From Palsa-506 sp963836355 (GTDB taxonomy: Bacteria > Actinomycetota > Actinomycetes > Streptosporangiales > Streptosporangiaceae): a DNA stretch of 64,000 nucleotides. The notes under the pieces were generated by a model. That model was not told the DNA's origin, made no database searches, and was given only the letters and a program-made list of their open reading frames with translations. Location of the stretch: NCBI GenBank assembly GCA_963836355.1, contig CAWIJO010000010.1:372001-436000 (forward strand), in the 5' to 3' direction. Shown here piece by piece: positions 43,958-52,771 of the stretch; the stretch's first letter is position 1; every line of letters starts with the position of its first letter. The translations under genes and the position numbers were made by a program.

Positions 43958-45154
43958 GTGACTTCCCGGCCCCTGCACGCGGTCCTGCTCCCGGCCAGCC
44001 AGGCCGGCGGCAGGCTATCCGAGGCGCTAGCGGCAGCGCTGGACGGGACCGGCCCGGCGATCTTGCCGCTCGACCCGGCCCTGCCGCGGGACCGGCTTGA
44101 CTTGCTCCTCGATGGCCTCGCCCCGGCCAGCATCGAGACCGCGGACGGCACGACCCGGCGTGACCCGGCCAGCCCTGGGGTCCGGCCGGAGACCGCCGTG
44201 GTGATCGCCACGTCGGGATCCACCGGGCAGCCCAAGGGCACCGAGTTGTCCGCCGCCGCGCTGCTTGCCTCCGCCAGGTCGTCGCTGCGCCGGATCGGTG
44301 CGAGCCCTGGCGAGCGGTGGCTGTGCTGCCTGCCGCCCAGTCACGTATCCGGCCTCCAGGTCCTTGTCCGCTCGCTGCTGGCCGGCCCGGCACCGCTGGT
44401 GACTGCCCGGCTGACGGCTCAGGCGATAGCCGCGGCCGGCTGCGCCTACGTCTCCCTGGTGCCGACCCAGCTGCGACGGCTCATCGACGCCGGGGCCGAC
44501 CTGACGGCGCTGCGAGCCATCCTGCTCGGCGGCGCGGCGATACCGCCCGGCCTGCTGGCGGCCGCCAGCGCGGCCGGCGGCACGGTGATCACCACCTACG
44601 GCATGACCGAGACCTGCGGCGGCTGCGTCTATGACGGGACGCCGCTGGACGGCGTGTCGGTGCGGATCGGCGCCGACGGCAGGATCCGGATTTCCGGGCC
44701 GGTGCTGTTCTCCGGCTACCGGCTGCGGCCGGATCTCACCGCGCTGGCCAGCGACGGGCGCTGGTTCATCACCTCCGACCTGGGCGAGCGGGACGCGGCT
44801 GGCCGGCTGCTCGTGCGCGGCCGGGCCGATGACGTGATCATCACCGGCGGCGAGAACGTGCTGGCCGGCGACGTCGCCGCGGTGCTCGGCAGCTGCCCCG
44901 GCGTGCGGGAGGTCGCCGTTGTCGGCAGGCCCGATGCCGACTGGGGCGAGCGGGTGACGGCCATCGTGGTCCCGGCCGACCCGGCGGCGCCACCCGCGCT
45001 GGCCGCGCTGCGCGCCCACGCGCGCGGGAGGCTGCCGGGCTGTGCGGCACCGCGGGCGCTCGTGCTTGTCAGCGGCCTCCCGCTGCTGCCATCCGGCAAG
45101 CCTGACCTGGAACAGCTGCGCGACCCGGCCCGCGACCCTGGCACCGCGACATAA
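43958..45154 (+). CDS. menE: o-Succinylbenzoate--CoA ligase
   Basis: This is a 398-aa acyl-adenylating enzyme that activates o-succinylbenzoate for MenB. Adenylation motifs: VVIATSGSTGQPKGTELSAA, the mid motif VITTYGMTETCGGCVYDG, GRWFITSDLGERDAAGRLLV, RADDVIITGGENV and the C-terminal catalytic Lys in LLPSGKPDLEQL. The protein is shorter than long-chain acyl-CoA ligases, as is normal for actinobacterial MenE. Start GTG 43958 is supported by the TAACCT hexamer 7 nt upstream; the open frame extends upstream into menB. It is divergent from menBCD. Confidence 0.93.
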   Translation: MTSRPLHAVLLPASQAGGRLSEALAAALDGTGPAILPLDPALPRDRLDLLLDGLAPASIETADGTTRRDPASPGVRPETAVVIATSGSTGQPKGTELSAAALLASARSSLRRIGASPGERWLCCLPPSHVSGLQVLVRSLLAGPAPLVTARLTAQAIAAAGCAYVSLVPTQLRRLIDAGADLTALRAILLGGAAIPPGLLAAASAAGGTVITTYGMTETCGGCVYDGTPLDGVSVRIGADGRIRISGPVLFSGYRLRPDLTALASDGRWFITSDLGERDAAGRLLVRGRADDVIITGGENVLAGDVAAVLGSCPGVREVAVVGRPDADWGERVTAIVVPADPAAPPALAALRAHARGRLPGCAAPRALVLVSGLPLLPSGKPDLEQLRDPARDPGTAT

Positions 45155-45158
45155 CGCG

Positions 45159-45183
45159 GGAACATTCTGAGCCGCGGAGCGTT
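45159..45183 (+). promoter_or_regulatory. ECF-type promoter (GGAAC-N16-CGTT) upstream of the sigma factor gene
   Basis: GGAAC at 45159-45163 and CGTT at 45180-45183 with a 16-bp spacer match the consensus of envelope-stress ECF sigma factors such as Streptomyces SigE. The start codon is about 118 nt downstream. Confidence 0.55.
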
Positions 45184-45300
45184 ACTACATAGTGCCCGTG
45201 TTGCACGGTAGCAACTGCCGCGGGCCCCCGCCGATAGGCCGCGCCCCGGTGCGGTGCGAAGTAGCACGCGCGCGACGTGCGCCACGAAGGGAGGTGTCTC

Positions 45301-46578
45301 ATGCCGAGGACAGCTGTTGCCAGGTCTCCTAGGCACGACGACGAGGCGACCATGACCCACGTGGACGAGCTGATCCAGCGCGGGCGCGGGCAGGGCCACC
45401 TGTCCCTGCCGGAGCTGCGGGCCGCCTTCGGGCAGGCGGGCATCGCCGCCACTGAGGCCAGGTCCATCCTCCGCGAGCTTTCCGAGGCCGGGGTCCGGCT
45501 CGGCAACGACCCGGACGGGCCGGCCTTGGCCGCTGCCGCCGGGGCTGACGAGTCCGATCAGGCCGCCGCAGAGGCGTCCGCCATCGCAGAGGCGTCCGCC
45601 ATCGCGGCGGCGCAGCCGTCGCCCGCGCCCAGTGCCGCCGTCGAGGTCGATCTTGACGACCACACGTCGGTGATGGGCGATTCGGTGCATACCTACCTCA
45701 AGTCCATCGGGCGGACCAGCCTTCTCACCGCCGAGCAGGAGGTCAACCTGGCCAAGCGGATCGAGGCAGGCCTGTACGCCGAGCACAAACTGGCGACCGA
45801 AAAGGGCCTGCGCAAGGACTACCGCCGCGACCTGCAGGAGGTAGCCGCGGACGGCCAGCGGGCCAAGGCGCACATGCTGGAGGCCAACCTGCGCCTGGTC
45901 GTCTCTGTCGCCAAGAAGTACAGCGACCGCGGGCTTTCCCTGCTCGATGTCGTGCAGGAGGGCAACCTGGGCCTGATCAGGGCGGTCGAGAAGTTCGACT
46001 ACACCAAGGGCTACAAGTTCTCCACCTACGCCATGTGGTGGATCCGGCAGGCAATCCAGCGCGGCTTCGCTGATTCTGCCCGCACCATCCGGCTGCCTGT
46101 GCACGTGCTGGAGATGCTCAGCAAGCTGAGCCGGGTCGAGCGCGACATGCACCAGCGGCTCGGCCGGGAGCCGACGCCGGAAGAGCTGGCCGTCGAGCTG
46201 GACCGGACGCCGGACCAGATCGAGGAGCTGCTGCGGACCAGCCGCCAGCCGATCAGCCTGGACTCCACGATCGGCGAGGACGGCGAGACGAGCATCGGCG
46301 ACCTGATCGAGGACGTGGACGCGCCTGCCGCGTCCGAGCTCGTCGACCGTCAGCTGATGGCCGACCAGCTCCGGCATGCGCTCGATGCGCTCACCCCGCG
46401 CGAGGCGACGATCATGGCCATGCGATTCGGGCTGTACGACGGCAATCCGCACACCCTGGACGAGATCGGCAAGGTGCTCGGCCTGACCAGGGAGCGGATC
46501 CGGCAGCTGGAGAAGCAGTCGCTGTCGAAGCTGCGCCACCCGAGCCGCGCGCAGCCGCTGCTTGACTACGCCAGCTGA
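45301..46578 (+). CDS. Primary-type RNA polymerase sigma factor (HrdB/SigA-like)
   Basis: This is a 425-aa sigma-70 factor. The N-terminus (HVDELIQRGRGQGHLSLPEL to SILRELSEAGVRL) resembles the region 1.1-like module of HrdB-type factors, followed by an Ala/Glu/Ser linker. Region 1.2-2 is intact: DSVHTYLKSIGRTSLLTAEQ, NLRLVVSVAKKYSDRGLSLL and KGYKFSTYAMWWIRQAIQRG. Region 3 and region 4 end in LGLTRERIRQLEKQSLSKLR. A strong ribosome site (GGGAGG) precedes ATG 45301. It is shorter than HrdB of Streptomyces (over 500 aa), so it may be either the principal factor or a close group 2 paralogue. An ECF-like promoter lies upstream and a strong hairpin terminator downstream. Confidence 0.9.
   Translation: MPRTAVARSPRHDDEATMTHVDELIQRGRGQGHLSLPELRAAFGQAGIAATEARSILRELSEAGVRLGNDPDGPALAAAAGADESDQAAAEASAIAEASAIAAAQPSPAPSAAVEVDLDDHTSVMGDSVHTYLKSIGRTSLLTAEQEVNLAKRIEAGLYAEHKLATEKGLRKDYRRDLQEVAADGQRAKAHMLEANLRLVVSVAKKYSDRGLSLLDVVQEGNLGLIRAVEKFDYTKGYKFSTYAMWWIRQAIQRGFADSARTIRLPVHVLEMLSKLSRVERDMHQRLGREPTPEELAVELDRTPDQIEELLRTSRQPISLDSTIGEDGETSIGDLIEDVDAPAASELVDRQLMADQLRHALDALTPREATIMAMRFGLYDGNPHTLDEIGKVLGLTRERIRQLEKQSLSKLRHPSRAQPLLDYAS
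45568..45603 (+). repeat. 18-bp tandem duplication in the sigma factor linker
   Basis: GCAGAGGCGTCCGCCATC is repeated exactly twice, encoding AEASAIAEASAI in the linker before region 1.2. Confidence 0.9.
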
Positions 46579-46610
46579 GGCACGCGGCCCTACCAGCTGA
46601 CCCGCAGAAA

Positions 46611-46645
46611 GCGACGCCAGCACGGCGATGCCGTGCTGGCGTCGC
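46611..46645 (+). terminator. Hairpin terminator after the sigma factor gene
   Basis: A perfect 16-bp inverted repeat (GCGACGCCAGCACGGC and its complement) with a GAT loop is followed by CGTTTCCC. It starts 32 nt after the stop codon. The U-run is short, as is usual in high-GC actinobacteria. Confidence 0.85.
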
Positions 46646-46662
46646 CGTTTCCCGCGGTGACC

Positions 46663-46686
46663 GGCGTCATCACAATGGGTGACGCC
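46663..46686. other. Second inverted repeat in the sigma/cvnA intergenic region
   Basis: Arms GGCGTCA (46663-46669) and TGACGCC (46680-46686) flank a 10-nt spacer. It could be part of the termination region or an operator for the conservon. The whole gap 46579-46864 contains no gene. Confidence 0.4.
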
Positions 46687-46864
46687 AATAACGCTGCCTT
46701 AGCGGAAAATGCCCATATCCGGGAATGAGCGGTCAAAAATTGACGATTTGCATCATCCCGGTTTCGGGCCGCTGCTACTCTCCGTAGGCCGGGGGGGGAT
46801 TTACCGGTGCCTCCTCGGCAGCAGTGCCCTCATATCCGTATCACTCAGCCCCGAGGCTAGCGCC

Positions 46865-49301
46865 ATGAGCTTGCGTCTCCGGTCCATCCGCCAGCGGATC
46901 CTCTTGCTGGTACTCGTCCCGGTACTGTCCCTGATCGGGCTGTACGCATTCGCGACGAGCATCACGGCGAGCAATGCCATCAACCTGGCCAGGGCCAACA
47001 CCCTGAAGAACGCCACCGGCGTGCCGACCGGCGCATTCCTCAGCGCCGTCAACGTCGAGCGCCCGCTGGCGATGGTGTACCTGTCCAGCCCGTCTGCGGC
47101 CAACCTGGCGGCGCTGCGGGCGCAGGGAGCGAAAACCAACGCCATCGGGGCCGCCCTGCGCACCGCCCTCACCTCCGGCGGGACCACCGGCAACGCCTCC
47201 GCAAGGGAGCGGGCCGCGATTGCCGTGCTGCTCAGGGATGTCGCCAGGCTGCCGGCCCTGCGCAACCAGGTCACCACTCAGTCGGTCACCCGGTCACAGG
47301 CGTACGACGGGTACAACGGCATGGTCACCGATGGCTACAACGCGCTGAACCAGGTGATCCGGCAGGAGAACAACGCTTCGGTGGTCGCTCAGTCGCTGGG
47401 CTTCGTCCGGATGGGCCGGTCCGAGGAGCTGCTGCTGCGCGAGGACGCGCTGCTGCTGGCCGACATGGCGGGGCGGTCGTTCCCGGCCAGTGACCGGCTG
47501 CAGTTCGCTGAGCTCGTCGGCGCGCGGCGGGCCCTGTACGCGCAGACCCTGACGGATCTCGACCCGGAATACCGCGCCTTCTATACCCGCGACGTCAGCC
47601 CGCAGGCGGCTGCGGCGCTCGTATCGCTGGAGAACAACATCATCGCCAGCGGCTCGGCGGCTAGACCGCCGCAGGTACGGCCGCAGGTCTGGCAGCAGGC
47701 GTTCGGCGGGGTAGCCGCCGGGCTGTCGGCGGCCGGGGTACAGGCGTCGAACTCGCTCACCGCTCGCGCCCACAATTCGGCCAACAGTACTTACCTGAGA
47801 CTCATCCTGACCGGCGGGCTCGGCCTGCTGGCGGTGCTTGTGTCCATCCTGGTCTCGATCCTGGTCGGCCGGGGCCTGGTGCGGGAACTCGCCGCGCTGC
47901 GGGAATCGGCCCTGGATCTGGCGAACAAGCGGCTGCCCGACGTGATGGCTCGGCTCCGCGCAGGCGAGGATGTCGATATCTCCGCCGATGCCCCGGCTGT
48001 CTCCGCCAGAATCCGACGAAATCGGCCAGGTGGGGCAGGCATTCGCGACGGTCCAGAAGACCGCTGTCGAGGCCGCGGTGGGCGAGGCGAGGCTCCGGCG
48101 CGGCATCAACGACATCTTCCGGAACCTGGCCAGGCGCAGCCAGTCGCTGCTGCACCGCCAGCTCTCGCTGCTCGACGGCATGGAGCGCAGGGCCGCTGAG
48201 CCGGAGGAACTCGAGGATCTGTTCCGGATCGACCACTTGACTACCCGGATGCGCAGGCATGCCGAGAGCCTGATCATCCTCTCCGGTGACGCGCCCGCCC
48301 GCGGCTGGCGCAACCCGGTGCCGCTCGTCGACGTGCTCCGGGCCGCGGTCGCCGAGGTGGAGGACTACACCCGGATCAGGGTCACCACCACGACCCGCGC
48401 CGCGCTGGCCGGGGCGGCGGTCGGCGACATGATCCACATGATCGCGGAGCTCGCGGAGAATGCCGCCATCTTCTCCCCGCCCAACACCCCGGTGCTGATC
48501 GGCGGCGACATCGTCGGCCGGGGATTCGCGGTAGAGATCGAGGACCGCGGGCTCGGCCTGAGCGAGGAACAGCGCGCCGAGATAAACGAACGGCTGGCCA
48601 GCCCGCCGCCATTCGACCTGTCCGGCAGCGACCAGCTTGGGCTCTTCGTGGCCGGCCAGCTCGCGAAGCGGCATAACGTGCGGATCTCGCTGCGCTCCTC
48701 GCCTTACGGGGGGACGACCGCGATCGTGCTCATACCGATCAACCTGGTGGTGCCGGAAGGGGCATACGACCGTGATTCGGCGGGCCTGGGCCCGGACGAT
48801 CACGCGATCCGGCTGACAGGCCGGCATGCGGCCCGCGCCGAGGAAGCCGCTGATGCCGCGGCGCCCGGCCCGGGGCAGCCGGAAGTCGCGCAGCCGCAGC
48901 CGACTCCCGTCGTCAGCGAGCCGCTGTCCCCCGCCGAGCCAATCTGGCCGGAGCCGGCCGGATTGCCGACGGCCGATCCGGCAAGTACTGCTGACCTGGG
49001 CGAGCTCGACCTGCCGCGGCGGGTACGCCAGGCCAGCCTGGCGCCGCAGCTGCGGGACAGCGCCGCGGCCGGCCCGGCCGCCGGGGCGGAACCGGACGAC
49101 GCCGGCGCGTCCGGTAAGGAGCGATCGCCGGAGGAGGCCAGGGCTGCCATCGCCGCGATCCAGCAGGGCTGGCAGCGGGGCCGGTCCGTATTCGACGCGC
49201 CGGACCGGACGGCCGGCCCGGCGCCGGACGCCGAGCCGCATGCGGAAGTCGGCGCAACCGGCAACAACGGGACCTCCGGGCCGCAACAGAGCGACGATTA
49301 G
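46865..49301 (+). pseudogene. cvnA: Conservon sensor histidine kinase (CvnA-like), frameshifted
   Basis: Two overlapping frames form one kinase. From ATG 46865 there is a membrane helix (RILLLVLVPVLSLIGLYAFA), an extracytoplasmic sensor region, a second helix (LGLLAVLVSILVSILV) and a HAMP-like segment to about 48000. One frame over, the gene continues SDEIGQVGQAFATVQKTAVE, the phospho-acceptor-like helix INDIFRNLARRSQSLLHRQL and an HATPase domain with ELAENAAIFSPP and FAVEIEDRGLGLS, ending at 49301. The total is one base longer than a multiple of three, so a single-base insertion lies between about 47970 and 48010. The next three genes complete a cvnABCD conservon. Whether the kinase is truly broken or the base is an error is open. 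Confidence 0.85.
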
Positions 49302-49317
49302 CGTCAGGGGGGGGAAA

Positions 49318-49761
49318 GTGGGCGGAGCAGCGCGGCGCTGGAGCCAGGACACGGGCACGTCTGGCGAGCTGAACTGGCTCCTTGACGACCTAGTGGCACG
49401 CGTTAAGCAGATCGAAAAGGCGGTGATCCTGTCCCGGGACGGGCTCGCCATCGGCGCGTCGGCGAGCCTGACCCGGGAGGACGCCGAGCACCTGTCCGCC
49501 GTGGCGGCCGGTTTCCAGAGCCTCGCGCGCGGAGCGGGCCGGCATTTCGGCGGCGGCGGCGTCCGTCAGGTCATCGTGGAGATGCAGAACGCGTTCCTGT
49601 TCGTGACGGCCGCGGGCGAGGGCAGCTGCCTCGCGGTGCTGAGCCCGGCCGCCGCGGACGCCGGCCTGATCGCCTACGAGATGGCAGTCCTGGTGAAGCG
49701 GGTGGGCCAGCACCTGTCAGTGAATCTCCGGCCGGGACCGGCCGAGGCATACGCGGACTGA
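49318..49761 (+). CDS. cvnB: Roadblock/LC7-domain protein of the conservon (CvnB)
   Basis: This is a 147-aa protein with a roadblock/LC7 fold: LNWLLDDLVARVKQIEKAVI, then LSRDGLAIGASASL and VIVEMQNAFLFVTAAGEGSC, ending HLSVNLRPGPAEAYAD. CvnB proteins are thought to bind the CvnD GTPase and act as part of a membrane-associated, G-protein-like signalling complex. GTG 49318 has a purine-rich ribosome site (GGGGAAA). It follows cvnA by 16 nt and precedes cvnC by 7 nt, so the set is an operon. Confidence 0.92.
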   Translation: MGGAARRWSQDTGTSGELNWLLDDLVARVKQIEKAVILSRDGLAIGASASLTREDAEHLSAVAAGFQSLARGAGRHFGGGGVRQVIVEMQNAFLFVTAAGEGSCLAVLSPAAADAGLIAYEMAVLVKRVGQHLSVNLRPGPAEAYAD

Positions 49762-49768
49762 GCCTGAC

Positions 49769-50143
49769 ATGCCATCGCCCCATGACAGCTGGCTGGATGA
49801 GGACGCGGGCCCGGTGGTCCGCCCGTATGCGCTGACTCGCGGCCGGACCCGCCCGACGGGCGAGAACCTGGACCTGATCGCGCTCGTCACGGCAATCCGG
49901 GGCGCCCGGCCGGATCTAGTCGAGCTGGATCCGGAGCATATTAAGTTGCTGAGGCTATGCCGGCTGCCCGCATCGGTTGCCGACCTGGCCGCGGACCTCG
50001 ACCTGCCGCTCGGCGTCGTCCGGGTCCTGATCGCCGATGTTCGCGACCGCGGCCTGATCAGGATCCATCACCCCGTTTCGCCAGCGCGGCTGCCTGACCC
50101 GCGCATCCTCAGGGAGGTAGTCGATGGCCTACGCCGGCTCTGA
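49769..50143 (+). CDS. cvnC: DUF742 protein of the conservon (CvnC)
   Basis: This is a 124-aa DUF742 protein with the usual order: VVRPYALTRGRTRPTGENLD, then LDLIALVTAIRG, the segment ELDPEHIKLLRLCRLPASVA and a winged-helix-like part DLAADLDLPLGVVRVLIADV. CvnC is the third component of conservons and probably adapts sensor output to the GTPase. Its 3' end overlaps the cvnD start by 20 nt. Confidence 0.92.
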   Translation: MPSPHDSWLDEDAGPVVRPYALTRGRTRPTGENLDLIALVTAIRGARPDLVELDPEHIKLLRLCRLPASVADLAADLDLPLGVVRVLIADVRDRGLIRIHHPVSPARLPDPRILREVVDGLRRL

Positions 50144-50744
50144 CCGGGGCGGCGGCCCCGGAGAAGTGCCCGTCGCCATCAAGATCCTGATTGCCGGCGG
50201 CTTCGGGGCCGGCAAGACCACCCTGGTGGGATCGGTAACTGAGATCCGGCCGCTGCGGACCGAGGAGCCGCTGACCGAGGCCGGCACGCGCCTGGATATC
50301 ACCGACGGCGTGGAGCGCAAGACCACCACGACCGTCGCGCTGGACTTCGGCCGCATCACGATCAGGGACAACCTGGTGATCTACCTCTTCGGGACGCCGG
50401 GGCAGGAGCGGTTCTGGTTCATGTGGGACGAACTGGCCCGCGGTGCGCTCGGCGCCATCGTGCTGGCCGATACCCGGCGGCTGGCCGACAGTTTTCCCTC
50501 GGTGGATTACTTCGAGGAGCGCGGCATCCCCTTCGTCGTCGCGGTGAACTGCTTCGACGGGGCCCGTCGTTACCGCAGCCAGGATGTCATGACGGCGCTC
50601 GACCTCGGCCCCGAAGTCCCGGTCATCATGTGCGACGCGCGCCGCCCGGCGTCCGGCCGGGATGTCCTGGTCGCGCTGGTCGAGCACGCGCTTGAGCTGA
50701 TCGCCGACCGCCCCGGCCGGGGCGCCCCGGTGCCGGCCCAGTAG
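50124..50744 (+). CDS. cvnD: Conservon GTPase (CvnD)
   Basis: This is a 206-aa small GTP-binding protein of the MglA/CvnD group. P-loop: KILIAGGFGAGKTTLVGSVT. Switch I Thr-rich segment: VERKTTTTVALDFGRI. G3: YLFGTPGQERFWFMWDELAR (the usual DxxG is GTPG here, typical of CvnD). G4-like: VVAVNCFDGA; G5-like: VIMCDARRP. In conservons this protein is the output switch of the CvnABC complex at the membrane. It is the last gene of the operon; no cvnE cytochrome P450 follows. Confidence 0.92.
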   Translation: MAYAGSDRGGGPGEVPVAIKILIAGGFGAGKTTLVGSVTEIRPLRTEEPLTEAGTRLDITDGVERKTTTTVALDFGRITIRDNLVIYLFGTPGQERFWFMWDELARGALGAIVLADTRRLADSFPSVDYFEERGIPFVVAVNCFDGARRYRSQDVMTALDLGPEVPVIMCDARRPASGRDVLVALVEHALELIADRPGRGAPVPAQ

Positions 50745-50779
50745 CGCACGGCGGGCGCGCATCGGGTAGGCATGATGGC

Positions 50780-51664
50780 ATGCCCACCGAAGCGGCGCGG
50801 TACTGGCAACATGACGCGGTGCCCGGCGTTGACCTGCTGCGGGCCCGGTACGTCACGCACCGCTACCGGCCGCATGCGCACGAGACGTTTACCGTCGGCG
50901 TGATCGAGGCCGGCGTGGAGGAATTCGATCACGGCGGCGAGCTGCTGCGGGCCGGGCCGGGCGCGGTGGCCCTGCTGAACCCCGAGGTCGTGCACACCGG
51001 GCAGGCCGGCGTGCCGGATGGCTGGTCCTACCGGGTGCTTTATCCGGCGGTCGGCCTGGTGACCGGCATTGCCGCGGAACTCGGCGCCGTCCGCGGCACG
51101 CCGTCGTTCCCGCAGCCGGTCATCGAGGATCCGCGCTGCGCGCGGCTGCTCCGCTCGGCGCACCTGGCCGCTGAGCACGGCGACCGGCTGGCCTCATCCA
51201 GCCTGCTGCGCGCTGCCCTGGCCGGCATTCTCACCGCGCACGCGACGGGGGTGGGCGACGGGGGTGGGCCGCGGCGCGGCCGGCCAGGCTCCTCCGCTGT
51301 CCGGGCAGCACGGGATGTGCTGGCGGATCGGCTCGCCGATCCGCCCAGCCTGGACGAGCTCGCCATAGCCACCGGGATGAGCCCGTTCGCGCTGCTGCGG
51401 GCGTTCCGCGCGGAAAACGGGCTGCCGCCGCATGCGTACCTCAACCAGCTGCGGGTCCGCCTTGCCCGCAGGCTGCTTGACACCGGGCTGCCGCCCGCTG
51501 AGGTGGCCGCCGAGGTCGGCTTCGCCGACCAGCCCCACCTGACCAGGCACTTCAAGCGGGTCGTTGGCGTACCGCCCGGCGCCTACCAGCGGGAGCGCGG
51601 CGCCGCGGGGAATGGCCCCGGTATGGCAAGAACGTACAAGATTCCACCGCAGGCCGGCGCTTAG
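50780..51664 (+). CDS. AraC-family regulator with cupin sensor domain
   Basis: This is a 294-aa transcription factor. Residues about 15-150 form an AraC-binding cupin (YRPHAHETFTVGVIEAGVEE, GAVALLNPEVVHTGQAG). Residues about 185-280 form two helix-turn-helix units: SLDELAIATGMSPFALLRAF and EVAAEVGFADQPHLTRHFKR followed by VVGVPPGAYQRER. This is the LumQ/AzlB-like arrangement often placed before azlCD. It is directly followed by azlC and probably controls it in response to an amino acid or analogue. ATG 50780 is preceded at 7 nt by TAGGCA, a near match to the leaderless -10 pattern. Confidence 0.9.
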   Translation: MPTEAARYWQHDAVPGVDLLRARYVTHRYRPHAHETFTVGVIEAGVEEFDHGGELLRAGPGAVALLNPEVVHTGQAGVPDGWSYRVLYPAVGLVTGIAAELGAVRGTPSFPQPVIEDPRCARLLRSAHLAAEHGDRLASSSLLRAALAGILTAHATGVGDGGGPRRGRPGSSAVRAARDVLADRLADPPSLDELAIATGMSPFALLRAFRAENGLPPHAYLNQLRVRLARRLLDTGLPPAEVAAEVGFADQPHLTRHFKRVVGVPPGAYQRERGAAGNGPGMARTYKIPPQAGA

Positions 51665-51667
51665 CGT
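51662..51667 (+). promoter_or_regulatory. -10 hexamer of a probable leaderless promoter (azlC)
   Basis: TAGCGT, 6 nt before ATG 51674; it includes the stop codon of the AraC gene. Confidence 0.4.
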
Positions 51668-51673
51668 TTCGGC

Positions 51674-52420
51674 ATGGCAGATCTGGCCTGGCGGCTGTTT
51701 CCCGCGATGTCCAGGCCTGCCCGTGACGGCCTCGCCCTCGGGCTGGCGGTGGGCACTTCCGGGCTGGCCTTCGGCGCGGCCGCCGTCAGCTCCGGCCTCA
51801 CGGTGGCCCAGGCTTGCGCGCTCAGCCTGCTCGCCTTCACCGGCGCCTCGCAGTTCGCCCTGGCTGGCGCCGTCGCCGCCGGGGGCGGCCTAGTCGCAGG
51901 GTCGGCCAGCGCGATCCTGCTCGGCAGCAGGAACACCCTGTACGGGCTGCGGCTGTCCGGCCTGCTCCGGGTGCGCGGGCTGCGCCGGATGGCAGCCGCG
52001 CTTGGCGTGATCGACGAGACCACCGCGGTGGCGCTGGCCCAGCCGGACGCCGCATCCGCCCGGGCCGGCTTCCGCGCTACATTCGCCAGCCTGTACCTGA
52101 CCTGGAACCTGGCCACCGCGCTCGGCGCGCTCGGCGCCGGGCGGCTTGGCTCCCCGCAATCACTCGGCCTCGATGTGGTCGGGCCGGCTGCCTTCCTCGC
52201 GCTGATCTGGCCGCGGTTGCTGGCAGGCCGGACTGAGCGCGTGGTGGGCCTGCTTGGCGCCGTGATCGCGCTCGGGGCGACGCCGTTCTGCCCGCCCGGC
52301 GTCCCGGTGATCCTGGCCGCATTCGCCGCGCTGGCCGGGGCGCTGGCCGAGGCCGGCCCGGCGGCTGGCGCGGTAACGCCGGATGGCGGGCAGGCCGTGC
52401 CGGACGGCAGGCTGCCGTGA
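51674..52420 (+). CDS. azlC: AzlC-family amino-acid exporter, large subunit
   Basis: This is a 248-aa membrane protein. Family marks: DGLALGLAVGTSGLAFGAAA, ALSLLAFTGASQFALAGAVA and LLGSRNTLYGLRLSGLLRVR, then VIDETTAVALAQPD. AzlC and AzlD together export branched-chain amino acids, or azaleucine in Bacillus. It is 9 nt after the AraC-type regulator and overlaps azlD by 4 nt (GTGA). The exported substrate here is inferred from the family. Confidence 0.92.
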   Translation: MADLAWRLFPAMSRPARDGLALGLAVGTSGLAFGAAAVSSGLTVAQACALSLLAFTGASQFALAGAVAAGGGLVAGSASAILLGSRNTLYGLRLSGLLRVRGLRRMAAALGVIDETTAVALAQPDAASARAGFRATFASLYLTWNLATALGALGAGRLGSPQSLGLDVVGPAAFLALIWPRLLAGRTERVVGLLGAVIALGATPFCPPGVPVILAAFAALAGALAEAGPAAGAVTPDGGQAVPDGRLP

Positions 52421-52734
52421 CCGGGACGTGGATTGCCGTGCTGGCCACGGCGGCCGGCTGCTACGCGCTGAAGCTGGCCGGCCTGACCGTGCCGCAGCGG
52501 CTGCTGGCCAGCCCGGCCGCCCGCCGGTTCGCCGAGCTTGTCCCCGTCGCACTGCTGGCCGCGCTGGTCGCGGTGCAGACGTTCGCGAGCGGCCAGTCGC
52601 TGCATGCCGACCCGGCCCGGCTGGCCGGGATGGGCGCGGCGGTCGCCGCCCTGCTGGCCCGGGCGCCATTCCTCGTGGTCATCGTCGCGGCCGCCGGGAC
52701 CGCGACCGCATTGCGGGCCTTCGGCGTGGGCTGA
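52417..52734 (+). CDS. azlD: AzlD-family amino-acid exporter, small subunit
   Basis: This is a 105-aa protein with about four membrane segments, starting TGTWIAVLATAAGCYALKLA and containing FAELVPVALLAALVAVQTFA, then LVVIVAAAGTATALRAFGVG. Length and hydrophobic pattern fit AzlD/BrnE, the small partner of AzlC. It starts at GTG 52417, inside the end of azlC, so the two are translationally coupled. Confidence 0.9.
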   Translation: MTGTWIAVLATAAGCYALKLAGLTVPQRLLASPAARRFAELVPVALLAALVAVQTFASGQSLHADPARLAGMGAAVAALLARAPFLVVIVAAAGTATALRAFGVG

Positions 52735-52759
52735 CCAGGGAAACCTGGCCTGCGCGCGG

Positions 52760-52765
52760 TAGTCT
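52760..52765 (+). promoter_or_regulatory. -10 hexamer of a probable leaderless promoter (GNAT gene)
   Basis: TAGTCT, 6 nt before GTG 52772. Confidence 0.5.
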
Positions 52766-52771
52766 GCCCGC

